A DNA stretch of 64,000 bases from Actimicrobium sp034313845 (lineage in GTDB: Bacteria > Pseudomonadota > Gammaproteobacteria > Burkholderiales > Burkholderiaceae_D): the NCBI RefSeq assembly GCF_034313845.1, contig NZ_JAVIWN010000007.1; one strand, given 5' to 3'. How positions within the stretch are numbered: the first letter of the stretch is position 1; every line of letters begins with the position of its first letter. Shown piece after piece: positions 43,848 through 52,127 of the stretch. The translations under genes were made by a program, and so were the position numbers. Under the pieces are notes generated by a model. The model was not told the DNA's origin. It did not search any database and worked only from the letters and a program-made list of their open reading frames with translations.

Positions 43848-44840
43848 TCAGGCTGCTACTGGCTGGTGGACTTCGGACAGGATTTCGTACGAGCGCAGGC
43901 GCGCGTCGTGATCGAAAATCTGCGAGGCGATCATCAGCTCGTCGGCACCGGTACGCTCGATGAATGCATCCAGCGCGGCGGCAACGGTGGCGGGACTGCC
44001 GATGGCCGATGACGAGAGCGTGTGATCGAGCATTGCGCGGGCGTCGGGCGGCAGCTGCGCAAGATAACCGGGGACTGGCGGTTGCAGCATCGAAGCGCGG
44101 CCGGTACGCAAGTTGACGAAGGCCTGTTGCATCGAGCTGGCCATCAAGACGGCTTCTTCATCGGTGTCGGCGGCGAAGACATTGAAGCCCAGCATCACAT
44201 AAGGTTTCGCCAGTCGTGCCGATGGCTTGAAGCGGGCCCGGTAGATCTCGATGGCTTGCATCATCTGCGCCGGTGCGAAGTGCGAGGCAAAGGCGTAGGG
44301 CAATCCGAATTCGGCCGCTACTTGCGCGCCATACGTACTACTGCCGAGTATCCACATCGGCACTGTCGAATCGTTGGCCGGCACGGCGCGTATGCCGTGG
44401 CCGCTGTAGGGCTTGAAGTAATCCATCAGTTCCAGCACATCGGACGGGAACTCGTCGGAGTCGCTCGTCAGGTTGCGGCGTAAAGCGCGTGCGCTGGCCT
44501 GGTCCGAACCCGGTGCGCGGCCCAGACCGAGATCGATGCGGTTCGGGAACATTGCGGCCAGGGTGCCAAATTGCTCGGCGATGACCAGCGGCGAGTGATT
44601 TGGCAGCATGATGCCGCCGGCACCCACGCGGATCGTACTGGTGCCTGCCGCCACATGTCCGATCACCACGGCGGTCGCGGCGCTGGCAAGGCCAGGCATG
44701 CCGTGGTGTTCGGACAGCCAGTAGCGCTGGTAGCCCAGTCGTTCGGCATGTTGCGCCAGATCGAGGGTATGACGGAAGGAAATGGCGGCGGTGCTGCCTT
44801 CGACAATCGGGCAGAGATCAAGGATCGATAAGGGAATCAT
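43848..44840 (-). CDS. LLM-class flavin-dependent oxidoreductase (luciferase-like)
   Basis: This 330-residue TIM-barrel flavoenzyme belongs to the bacterial luciferase superfamily, group with MsnO8-like oxidoreductases. The N-terminus reads MIPLSILDLCPIVEGSTAAI. Family features are LGYQRYWLSEHHGMPGLASA, VGAGGIMLPNHSPLVIAEQF and RIDLGLGRAPGSDQ, and the C-terminus ends in ADELMIASQIFDHDARLRSY. Members use reduced FMN on various small substrates; no substrate is implied here. ATG 44840 was preferred over a TTG five codons upstream because homology begins there. It converges with the helicase gene, 14 bases away. Confidence 0.9.
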   Translation of the reverse strand: MIPLSILDLCPIVEGSTAAISFRHTLDLAQHAERLGYQRYWLSEHHGMPGLASAATAVVIGHVAAGTSTIRVGAGGIMLPNHSPLVIAEQFGTLAAMFPNRIDLGLGRAPGSDQASARALRRNLTSDSDEFPSDVLELMDYFKPYSGHGIRAVPANDSTVPMWILGSSTYGAQVAAEFGLPYAFASHFAPAQMMQAIEIYRARFKPSARLAKPYVMLGFNVFAADTDEEAVLMASSMQQAFVNLRTGRASMLQPPVPGYLAQLPPDARAMLDHTLSSSAIGSPATVAAALDAFIERTGADELMIASQIFDHDARLRSYEILSEVHQPVAA

Positions 44841-44949
44841 GATGGGCAATCGCAATGAATTAGTTATTTACATGGGTCCATGATGCGTTTGTTCAAGCGC
44901 TCGTTAGTCAGCATGGCTCAGACCGTCTTCCTGGTGTAATCTGCGAGTC

Positions 44950-45378
44950 ATGAACAATGACACCGACATCCAGCTCAGCGGTCCTTTCTCTGCAAAGGAT
45001 TCTTCCGGCAACACACGCGAGATCAGCATGATCCGCATTTTTGACGAGGGCTACGGCACCATCGACGTCTACGTCGACATGAAGCACAAGATGGGCGACG
45101 ATCCGTTGCCCGAAGATACCATCCTGATTCACAACATCACGCTGCATTTGCAGAGTCTCGGCTACGTTGGTCCGGATTTGCTGGTCGGCGATGTGGCTTT
45201 GCAGGACGACAAGCTGATCGTGCTCGAAGCACCAGAAGCATTCAATGTGTTTGCGGAGAGCCGCGGCTGGAAAGATCTGTCCTCGGAGTTTGATGAAGAG
45301 GACGACGATGTCGACGCGGTCGCCCCTGCTGCAACAGCGCAGCTTGATGCACTGATGCGCAAGTTCAAAAGCACCTGA
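44950..45378 (+). CDS. Hypothetical protein with acidic C-terminus
   Basis: This 142-residue protein is not recognised. It begins MNNDTDIQLSGPFSAKDSSG and has a mixed alpha/beta pattern (ISMIRIFDEGYGTIDVYVDM, ILIHNITLHLQSLGYVGPD) followed by a run of acidic residues (SEFDEEDDDVD) and a basic end (MRKFKST). There is no signal peptide, so it is cytoplasmic. The RNase H-like gene starts 11 bases after its stop, making an operon likely. It could be a partner or inhibitor-like acidic protein, but no family is supported. Confidence 0.7.
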   Translation: MNNDTDIQLSGPFSAKDSSGNTREISMIRIFDEGYGTIDVYVDMKHKMGDDPLPEDTILIHNITLHLQSLGYVGPDLLVGDVALQDDKLIVLEAPEAFNVFAESRGWKDLSSEFDEEDDDVDAVAPAATAQLDALMRKFKST

Positions 45379-45389
45379 GCGGGCAAGCA

Positions 45390-46043
45390 GTGCCGCAGCC
45401 CGACTGGGACCAGTTGTGCGCGGTGGCTTTTGCTGGCGAGCGGGTCCGCGCACGCCGGATGGCGCGTCATGGCGGCTTGACCGAGTCCGAGGCGCTGCAG
45501 CAGTTGTTGAAGACAACTGCGCAACCACGGAGCCTGGACGACCTTGTCGCCGCGCGGTTGCAAGGGATCGTGCAAGGACAGGCGCGCAGCGCCGCACGCA
45601 AGCAGGAACAGGCGCTTGCCTGGCAACGCAAGCAAGCCGCCAGGATGCCGGCGAGTGCAGGCTGGACCGGCTGGTTTGACGGCTCGGCGTGCCCGAATCC
45701 GGGACGCATCGGACTGGGTGGGAGGCTGTGCGGACCTGATGGCTTCGTCACCGAATTCAGTCTGGCGGGCGGCCAGGGGGACAGTAATCAGGCGGAATAT
45801 ATGGCCTTGCTGGTGTTGCTCAATGCGGCGCTGGCAGAGCGTCCCGACCAGTTGCTGATCCATGGTGACAGCCGCATCGTCATCGATGACGTCACTGGAA
45901 CGCATCGTGTTGCCAGCCTCGCCGATTACCGCCACCGTGCGCTAGCCGTGCTGGCGCAGTTGGGTGGAGTGCGCTTTTGCTGGATACCGAGGCGACGCAA
46001 TGCTGTTGCCGATGCGCTCTCGCTGCGTGGTCGCCAGGCATAA
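45390..46043 (+). CDS. RNase H-like protein with N-terminal extension
   Basis: This 217-residue protein starts at GTG 45390. Residues 90-217 form an RNase HI-like domain with the four expected acidic residues: D97 in WFDGSACPNPG, E136 in SNQAEYMALL, D160 in LIHGDSRIVID and D208 in RNAVADALS. This set supports hydrolysis of RNA in RNA-DNA hybrids. The first 85 residues are a helical, Arg- and Gln-rich extension of unknown role, unlike housekeeping rnhA. It is co-linear with the small acidic protein upstream and followed by a short hairpin with a T tract. The housekeeping gene is probably elsewhere. Confidence 0.85.
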   Translation: MPQPDWDQLCAVAFAGERVRARRMARHGGLTESEALQQLLKTTAQPRSLDDLVAARLQGIVQGQARSAARKQEQALAWQRKQAARMPASAGWTGWFDGSACPNPGRIGLGGRLCGPDGFVTEFSLAGGQGDSNQAEYMALLVLLNAALAERPDQLLIHGDSRIVIDDVTGTHRVASLADYRHRALAVLAQLGGVRFCWIPRRRNAVADALSLRGRQA

Positions 46044-46049
46044 AACCTC

Positions 46050-46069
46050 GCTGCCAGTGCAGCATTTTT
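46050..46069 (+). terminator. Short hairpin terminator after the RNase H-like gene
   Basis: GCTGC and GCAGC form a 5-base stem with a four-base loop, followed by ATTTTTC. It begins six bases after the stop codon. The stem is short, so efficiency is uncertain. Confidence 0.5.
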
Positions 46070-46178
46070 CATTTCTGATCATCCGGATGTTCGTCCGCGC
46101 CTATCTCGTTTGAATAGCAGTATCGAGCCCGTGCTTGTGTTACCGTGGCCGCTCCCCCAAAAAAAAATAGCTTTTTTA

Positions 46179-47219
46179 ATGCATTTACGTTTGCGTTTTC
46201 TGTTGTTGATGTCCTTGCTCGGTCCTTGCCACGTGTGGGCGGAACCGAATGATATCGGCGCGACCCTGCCGGATCTGCCATTACCGCGCAGTGCCAAGGT
46301 GACCCGGTTCGACGCCAACCCTGGTGGCGTGACGCTCGGCTATGCCGATGCCGACGCGGGCTGGGGCGCACTGGCGAGTCGTCCCGCTGGAACCGATCCC
46401 GCGTTGCAGCTGACCTATGGTTCCGTGCTCAGCGAAGGTCTGGGTGCCGGCTTGCACGTGCAGGTGCGACCAAAGCAGAGCGAAGTCATACTCAACGGTA
46501 TCTATGACCCGGCTGACGACTTGCGTCTGCATCTGGCTGTCGGGCAGCTGCGCAGCAACAATACCTATCAATTTGTGTATGGTGACTACGCCAAGAGCGT
46601 GGCGCAAAGCAGTTACCTGCTCGATGTACGCAAGTATTGGGTGCCGGGCTCGCTGTTGCGCAACTTTGGTGCCAGTGCTTACCAGGCTGGTTCCCGCGAA
46701 CGCGGAGCGGAAGAAACAGTGCTGCATCCCGATGGCACTGGCCGCCTGGCCACCGGCACGCAGAAGGGATACATGCTCAATCTCAGCCTGGCACCCACCT
46801 CGTATTCCAAGCTCGATTTTGGTCAAGGCATTGACCGGACCGAGTATGCAATGGCCGATGGTGCCAGTAACGGGACGGGCAACGCCGTGCGACAAGCCAG
46901 TTTTACGCAGTATCTGGACGATTGCCTGCAGGTGCGCGGCGGCTATCGTGGCAATCCGTGGACCGACGAAGTGCAGCTCGACATGACCCGCGGTAGCTGG
47001 CAGGTCGGCGTGTCGCGCCAGACTGCGCGCGAAAGTGGCGACAGCGCCGTTGCGTTCAAGATGGGCTATTCGATACCGCTTGGCACGTCTCGTACCGTCA
47101 AGTGCAGTTCCAAACCAGCTAACAGTACCGCGTTTGCGCCGGTATTCAAGGCAGTGACTGCCCGCCCTGACAAGCTACCCGCAGTCGGGATGGCTCAGGT
47201 CGACAACACGGTTCCTTGA
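46179..47219 (+). CDS. Putative outer-membrane beta-barrel or exported protein
   Basis: This protein of about 346 residues begins MHLRLRFLLLMSLLGPCHVW and is probably cleaved before AEPND. The remainder is beta-rich with alternating polar and hydrophobic residues (ALQLTYGSVLSEGLGAGLHV, EVILNGIYDPADDLRLHLAV, WQVGVSRQTARESGDSAVAF), consistent with an outer-membrane barrel. No family is recognised with confidence. The start is uncertain: the frame is open from TTG 46110, but a signal peptide begins only at ATG 46179 and no ribosome-binding site precedes it. Directly upstream lies a run of five C and nine A residues, then six T residues. Confidence 0.6.
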   Translation: MHLRLRFLLLMSLLGPCHVWAEPNDIGATLPDLPLPRSAKVTRFDANPGGVTLGYADADAGWGALASRPAGTDPALQLTYGSVLSEGLGAGLHVQVRPKQSEVILNGIYDPADDLRLHLAVGQLRSNNTYQFVYGDYAKSVAQSSYLLDVRKYWVPGSLLRNFGASAYQAGSRERGAEETVLHPDGTGRLATGTQKGYMLNLSLAPTSYSKLDFGQGIDRTEYAMADGASNGTGNAVRQASFTQYLDDCLQVRGGYRGNPWTDEVQLDMTRGSWQVGVSRQTARESGDSAVAFKMGYSIPLGTSRTVKCSSKPANSTAFAPVFKAVTARPDKLPAVGMAQVDNTVP

Positions 47220-47221
47220 TT

Positions 47222-48241
47222 CTAGCGATCACGCTGGGCACGTAATGCCAGCCAGCCAGCCACTGCCGTAATCGTGACGACGATGCCGACCACGACCCAG
47301 AAGCCATGATTGTGACCAGACAGCGGTATCCCGCCGACATTCATGCCCAGCAAGCCGGTGATGATGTTGATCGGCAGCGCCAGCACCGTGACGATGGTCA
47401 GCACGAACAAGCTGCGGTTATTGCCTTCGTTGACGGTGGCGGCGATTTCTTCCTGCAGTAGCTTGATGCGTTCCTGAATCGACATCAGGTCACTGAGTAC
47501 CACTGAAAATTCCTCGGTCGACTGCCGCAATTCCTGCCGGTCTTCATCGACAACCCAGCGTGGTGGCCGCTGCAGCAAGCGAAACAGCGCGGCCGGTTCC
47601 GGTGCCAGCAAGCGCTGCAAACGCACTAGTACCCGGCGCAGCACACCCAGTTTGGCGCGTCGGTGATTGAGCCGGCCAGCCAGCAGGTTGTCTTCGATGT
47701 CATCGACCTTGGCGACCGCATCGCGCACGATGCTGACCAGCACATCAGCCTGATCGCGCAGCAAATGGATCAGCAGTTCAACTGTCGAGCGTATCGGTTC
47801 GCCGCTCTCGACGGCACCGCGCAGGCGCTCGATCGATTTCAGGGGCGTGCGCCGTACGCTGATCACGATATGTTCCGACAGGCTGATCCAGACCGTCGAG
47901 GTATCCGAGGGCTGGAAGGAAAAATTGTGCAGCACATCGTTGATCACCGCGATCAATGTGTTTTCAGCCAGTTCGATGCGGGTAGAGCGTGACCCTTCAT
48001 GCAGCGCCTCATAAAATTCATCGACCACACCAGTGTGCTCGCGGATCCATTTTTCGCTTGCCGTATTGCTCAGGTTGAAGTGCAACCAGATGAATTGTTC
48101 CGAACCATGGGCGCGCATGGCTTGCAACCAGTCGACTGCCTGGGCAGAGCTGATGGCTACCGCTGCCTTGTCGGGTTCGAAGACATAGCCCCAGATCAGG
48201 CCGGACTGATCGGAGCCATAGGTAAGGCCGGGCTTGAGCAT
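47222..48241 (-). CDS. zntB: Zinc transporter ZntB (CorA family)
   Basis: This 339-residue inner-membrane channel belongs to the CorA superfamily. The N-terminal cytoplasmic domain begins MLKPGLTYGSDQSGLIWGYV, typical of ZntB, and has the long helical stalk (LRRVLVRLQRLLAPEPAALF). The two C-terminal membrane helices are FVLTIVTVLALPINIITGLL and FWVVVGIVVTITAVAGWLAL, separated by the loop LGMNVGGIPLSGHNHG containing the GMN signature. ZntB transports zinc; CorA-type magnesium transport cannot be excluded from the motif alone. It converges with the gene ending at 47219. Confidence 0.9.
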   Translation of the reverse strand: MLKPGLTYGSDQSGLIWGYVFEPDKAAVAISSAQAVDWLQAMRAHGSEQFIWLHFNLSNTASEKWIREHTGVVDEFYEALHEGSRSTRIELAENTLIAVINDVLHNFSFQPSDTSTVWISLSEHIVISVRRTPLKSIERLRGAVESGEPIRSTVELLIHLLRDQADVLVSIVRDAVAKVDDIEDNLLAGRLNHRRAKLGVLRRVLVRLQRLLAPEPAALFRLLQRPPRWVVDEDRQELRQSTEEFSVVLSDLMSIQERIKLLQEEIAATVNEGNNRSLFVLTIVTVLALPINIITGLLGMNVGGIPLSGHNHGFWVVVGIVVTITAVAGWLALRAQRDR

Positions 48242-48508
48242 ACTGGCACTCCGTAATGTAATGAAAATGGATCGCGACGATAATGCAGGGCGCTGCGCGC
48301 GGCAGTTGCGCGCGGCGCATTGTCCGGGGTGGCCTGTTTGCCGTCAAGCGTCCCGGCCGGCTACTAGCAAGCAGCGCGCGATGAGTGATGCAACATGTAA
48401 AAACCGGACCGCTACGGCGGGTTCGATCCTATTGTGAACCAGTGTGACCGGATTCGTATGATTCTGGCTCTTTTCCCTTCATCCCTTTATCCCTTTCGAG
48501 GCTGCAAC

Positions 48509-49453
48509 ATGAGTAAATTCCTGGTCGTCACTGCGCTGTTTGGCCTTGTCACTGTGTTTTCCGGAGTGGCGCGGGCAGGTGAAATCGCGCTGTTTGAACA
48601 GCCCAATTTCGGCGGTCGCGCAGTAAGTCTGCAATCGGTCACGCCAAGTCTGAGCCGCTTCGGTTTCAATGATCGTGCATCGAGCATTGTGGTGCGTGCC
48701 GGACGCTGGGAAGTCTGCAGCGACGACAATTTCAGTGGCTTTTGTGCGGTACTGGAACGCGGCGATTATCCGCAGCTTGACGGGCGTCTCGCTGACCGGA
48801 TTTCGTCTGCACGTGAGGTTGGCGATCGCCGTCAAAATGACCGTGATGATCGTGATGACCGTCGCGATGGCCGGGGTGAAGACGACAGGCAGCGTGGCTG
48901 GCAACAAGACCAGCAAGAGGAGGGTGCCAGTGTGGTGCTGTTTTCCGAAGAGAATCTGCGCGGTCGCAGTGTGCCGGTCGCTGGCGATGTCGGTACGCTC
49001 GCCGATGCCGGATTCAATGATGCCGCAGCTTCGATGGTGATTCGGCGTGGTGTCTGGGAACTCTGTTCCGATCGCGATTTTCGCGGCCAGTGCCGAGTAT
49101 TCGGGCCGGGCGAGTACCGGCGTCTGGAACCCGCGTTGTACCGGGCGGTCACGTCGATGCGCATCGCGCAACGCGGTGCAGCCGGTGGCGCACTGCCGCG
49201 CGGTAGTGTCGAATTGTTCACCTCACCGAATTTTGGCGGCAACCGGTATCTGGTAGATCAGGATCTCGACAACTTCAGCAATGGGGGCTTCAATGACCGG
49301 ATTTCATCGCTCGTCATTACGGGCGGTCAATGGGAAATGTGCGTCGATGCCGGGTTTCGCGGGCGCTGTGTCGTCTTCGGACCGGGGCGCTATGCCAATC
49401 TGGGGCCATGGTCGAACCAGCTATCCTCGCTGCGCCGGATTGATCGACGATGA
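48509..49453 (+). CDS. Exported triple beta/gamma-crystallin domain protein
   Basis: This 314-residue protein starts at ATG 48509 after CGAGGCTG. The signal peptide MSKFLVVTALFGLVTVFSGV ends at ARA-G. Three crystallin-like repeats follow: IALFEQPNFGGRAVSLQSV at the first, VVLFSEENLRGRSVPVAGDV at the second and VELFTSPNFGGNRYLVDQD at the third, each followed by a FNDRISSLVI- or FNDAAASMVI-like stretch and a WEVCSDDNFSGFCAVL-like stretch. Between repeats 1 and 2 lies a disordered Asp-Arg tract (RQNDRDDRDDRRDGRGEDDR). Such domains often bind calcium; the N/D-x-x-S/T-S sites appear partly kept. Its stop overlaps the next gene by four bases. Confidence 0.88.
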   Translation: MSKFLVVTALFGLVTVFSGVARAGEIALFEQPNFGGRAVSLQSVTPSLSRFGFNDRASSIVVRAGRWEVCSDDNFSGFCAVLERGDYPQLDGRLADRISSAREVGDRRQNDRDDRDDRRDGRGEDDRQRGWQQDQQEEGASVVLFSEENLRGRSVPVAGDVGTLADAGFNDAAASMVIRRGVWELCSDRDFRGQCRVFGPGEYRRLEPALYRAVTSMRIAQRGAAGGALPRGSVELFTSPNFGGNRYLVDQDLDNFSNGGFNDRISSLVITGGQWEMCVDAGFRGRCVVFGPGRYANLGPWSNQLSSLRRIDRR

Positions 49454-50355
49454 TGGCGAAAAAGACGCTACGGATGATGATTTCGCAGGCGCTGACCCAG
49501 GTCTGCGTCGTACTTGCGCTAGGCGCGTTGGCGGCGAGCGCCCAGGCTGCAACCGACTCGTCGGCGGCCATGCTGTCGACCAAGTATGCAGAACTGGCAC
49601 CGCAACTGGCGAGCAACCAGTTCAAGCGGCCGATCGTCCTCGATTCGAGTGAATCGTCGTCTGCCTTCAAGGGCGACATTTATGCGCTGGTCGATCATCC
49701 GTTCGGCGAGGTCAATGCCACGCTGAACGGGCCGGCGCGTTGGTGCGACGTGCTGGTCTTGCACCTCAATACCAAATATTGCCGTCCGCTCACCGATGAC
49801 TCCGGGACTTTGCTACAGGTTAATATCGGCAAAAAAACCGAGCAGACGCTGGAACAGGCCTACCAGGTTGACTTCGTCTATCGCACCGGGGCGCACACGC
49901 CGACCTATTTCGATACCCGGCTTGATGCCGACAAAGGACCGCTAGGCACCAGTAATTACCGCATCGTGCTGGAAGCGGTAGCCGCGCCCGGTAACAAGAC
50001 TTTCCTGCATCTGACCTATTCGTATGCGTTCGGTTTTGCCAGCAAGTTGGCGATGCAAGCCTATCTGTCGACCGCCGGCAGCGACAAGGTCGGCTTTACC
50101 CGGGAGGGCAGACAGTCTGACGGGTCACCGGTCTATATTGGCGGCATGCGTGGTGTGGTCGAGCGCAATACGATGCGGTATTACCTCGCCATCGAGGCTT
50201 ACCTCAATGCGCCTGCGACAGATCAGCTCGATGCCCGGCTGCAGAGTTGGTTTGCTGCCACCGAAGACTATGCGCTGCAGTTGCATGAAGTCGAACGGAG
50301 CGATTATCTGCTCATGAAACATCATGAAGTCGCACGCCAAAAGGAATCCCGCTAG
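49450..50355 (+). CDS. Exported hypothetical protein co-transcribed with the crystallin protein
   Basis: This 301-residue protein has an N-terminal signal sequence (QVCVVLALGALAASAQA then ATDSSAAM) and is probably periplasmic. The body is beta-rich (IVLDSSESSSAFKGDIYALV, WCDVLVLHLNTKYCRPL with two cysteines, HLTYSYAFGFASKLAMQAYL) and ends with MKHHEVARQKESR. ATG at 49450 overlaps the crystallin stop codon, and a second ATG at 49453 follows. The tight coupling suggests the two proteins act together at the cell surface or in the periplasm. No family was recognised. Confidence 0.75.
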   Translation: MMAKKTLRMMISQALTQVCVVLALGALAASAQAATDSSAAMLSTKYAELAPQLASNQFKRPIVLDSSESSSAFKGDIYALVDHPFGEVNATLNGPARWCDVLVLHLNTKYCRPLTDDSGTLLQVNIGKKTEQTLEQAYQVDFVYRTGAHTPTYFDTRLDADKGPLGTSNYRIVLEAVAAPGNKTFLHLTYSYAFGFASKLAMQAYLSTAGSDKVGFTREGRQSDGSPVYIGGMRGVVERNTMRYYLAIEAYLNAPATDQLDARLQSWFAATEDYALQLHEVERSDYLLMKHHEVARQKESR

Positions 50356-50473
50356 GTTGGCATCAGTCTACCTGGCGAGTCAGGAAGAAGATCAGCAGAA
50401 GGGTCATGACTTCGTCACAAATCAGGCTTACTCTCAAATGCCCTCAAGCAACATAAAGCTCTTCCTTCTCGTC

Positions 50474-52108
50474 ATGCAAAAATCCCAGACCAACATCGCC
50501 ACGCGTTTGATCCTTTCGTTCCTGATTGTGCTGCTCGTGATGATGGCAATCACGGCCGTGTCGCTATGGCGTTTGCAGGCCGCGCATCAGATGACCGACT
50601 ATCTGGTCAATCGCAAGCTGGCCAATCAGGTACTGGTCGCCGACTGGCTGGGTGCGGTTAGTCTCAATGGTGTGCGGGCAATCGCCAGCGCCAAAAGTGA
50701 CAGCCTGGAACTGGGAGAATTTTTTTCAGGTCAGGTCATCGCGGGTGACAAAGAGATTGCGGCGCTGTCCGCACACATGCAGTTGACGACGACGACAGCG
50801 GAAGAAAAAACCGCGCTGGCGACGATAGACCGGCAGCAAGCCACGTATCTGGCGGCGCGCGACGACGTGTTCAAACTGAAAGCGATTGGCCGGACCCTTG
50901 ACGTCGAGCAGCAGGTCAACGAGAAGATGGCACCCGCGCAGGAGGCTTTGTTGCAAGGCATACGCTTGCTACTCGATAGCCAGAAAACCCAGGCCCGGGC
51001 GATGGCTGCCGACAGCGACCAACTATATCGCAACAGCCTGACGCTGCTTTTCGGACTCGGTACGGTGGGAATCCTGATCGCGGTGATGGCGGCCTGGTTG
51101 CTGATCCGCACGCTGGTGCTGCCGCTCAGACATGCGGTGTCGATTGCGGCGCGTGTGGCCAGCGGTGATCTGACTGTCGAGCCCCACAGCAGCCGTACCG
51201 ACGAAATCGGTACCTTGCTGCAGTCCTTGCAACAGATGACGGCCAGTCTGTCCCGCACGGTGGGCAACGTTCGCAGCGGCATCGTCGCGATCGAAGACTC
51301 TGCGCAGTTGATGACGCAGGAAAATGCCCATCTGTCGGACCGAACTGAATCACAGGCCAGCGCGCTGCAAGAGGCGGCCAGTTCCATCGAGCAGTTGGCC
51401 GTCACGGTCAAGCAGAATGCGTCCAGTGCATTGCAAGCCAGGACGCTGGCATCGGCTGCGGCCGGACATGCTTCTCGCGGCGGACAGGAAATCGAACAAC
51501 TGATGGTCTCCATGACCAGCATCGCGGCAGGCTCGGGACGCATGGGCGATATCATCGGCGTCATTGACGGTATTGCTTTTCAGACCAACATCCTGGCGCT
51601 CAATGCAGCGGTCGAAGCAGCGCGCGCCGGCGAGCACGGACGCGGCTTTGCCGTGGTGGCCACCGAAGTACGGGCCCTGGCGCAACGCTCTGCAGCGGCA
51701 GCACGCGAAATCAAGGGCTTGATCCAGCTATCGGTGGAGCGATCCACAGTCGGCAGTCGCCATGTCGAGAATGTCGGTCAGACCATCGCCGACATTGTTA
51801 CCTCATCGCAGCAAGTCGCTAGTCTGATTAGCCAGATTACTGATGCCAGTCGCCAACAGCAGATTGGCATCGAGCAGGTCAATCAAGCAGTCGCCGAGAT
51901 CGATACCGCCACGCAGCAAAATGCGCAGCTCGTTCAGGAAGCGGTGGCGAATACCGCGGCACTGCGTCAGCAAAGTGAACAATTACGTGACGCAATCGAT
52001 TTTTTTACTGAACCGTCATTGCATCAGAGTGCATTTCAGGCCGCATCACAGTCCGCATCACAGTCCGCGCTGCAGTTCGTACGATTACCTCTCTTGCGGG
52101 CTTCCTGA
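50474..52108 (+). CDS. Methyl-accepting chemotaxis protein
   Basis: This 544-residue inner-membrane chemoreceptor starts at ATG 50474 (MQKSQTNIATRLILSFLIVL); an upstream ATG at 50438 is possible. The first membrane helix is within residues 12-30. A four-helix-bundle periplasmic sensor runs to about 190, a second helix is GILIAVMAAWLLIRTLVLPL, followed by HAMP (RVASGDLTVEP) and the signalling domain. The hairpin tip is GIAFQTNILALNAAVEAARA, the CheA/CheW contact site. The C-terminus has no NWETF-like pentapeptide, so adaptation enzymes must act without tethering. It has no cognate che genes nearby. It starts 118 bases after the preceding gene. Confidence 0.92.
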   Translation: MQKSQTNIATRLILSFLIVLLVMMAITAVSLWRLQAAHQMTDYLVNRKLANQVLVADWLGAVSLNGVRAIASAKSDSLELGEFFSGQVIAGDKEIAALSAHMQLTTTTAEEKTALATIDRQQATYLAARDDVFKLKAIGRTLDVEQQVNEKMAPAQEALLQGIRLLLDSQKTQARAMAADSDQLYRNSLTLLFGLGTVGILIAVMAAWLLIRTLVLPLRHAVSIAARVASGDLTVEPHSSRTDEIGTLLQSLQQMTASLSRTVGNVRSGIVAIEDSAQLMTQENAHLSDRTESQASALQEAASSIEQLAVTVKQNASSALQARTLASAAAGHASRGGQEIEQLMVSMTSIAAGSGRMGDIIGVIDGIAFQTNILALNAAVEAARAGEHGRGFAVVATEVRALAQRSAAAAREIKGLIQLSVERSTVGSRHVENVGQTIADIVTSSQQVASLISQITDASRQQQIGIEQVNQAVAEIDTATQQNAQLVQEAVANTAALRQQSEQLRDAIDFFTEPSLHQSAFQAASQSASQSALQFVRLPLLRAS

Positions 52109-52127
52109 TCGCGTCGAGATACCTGAC

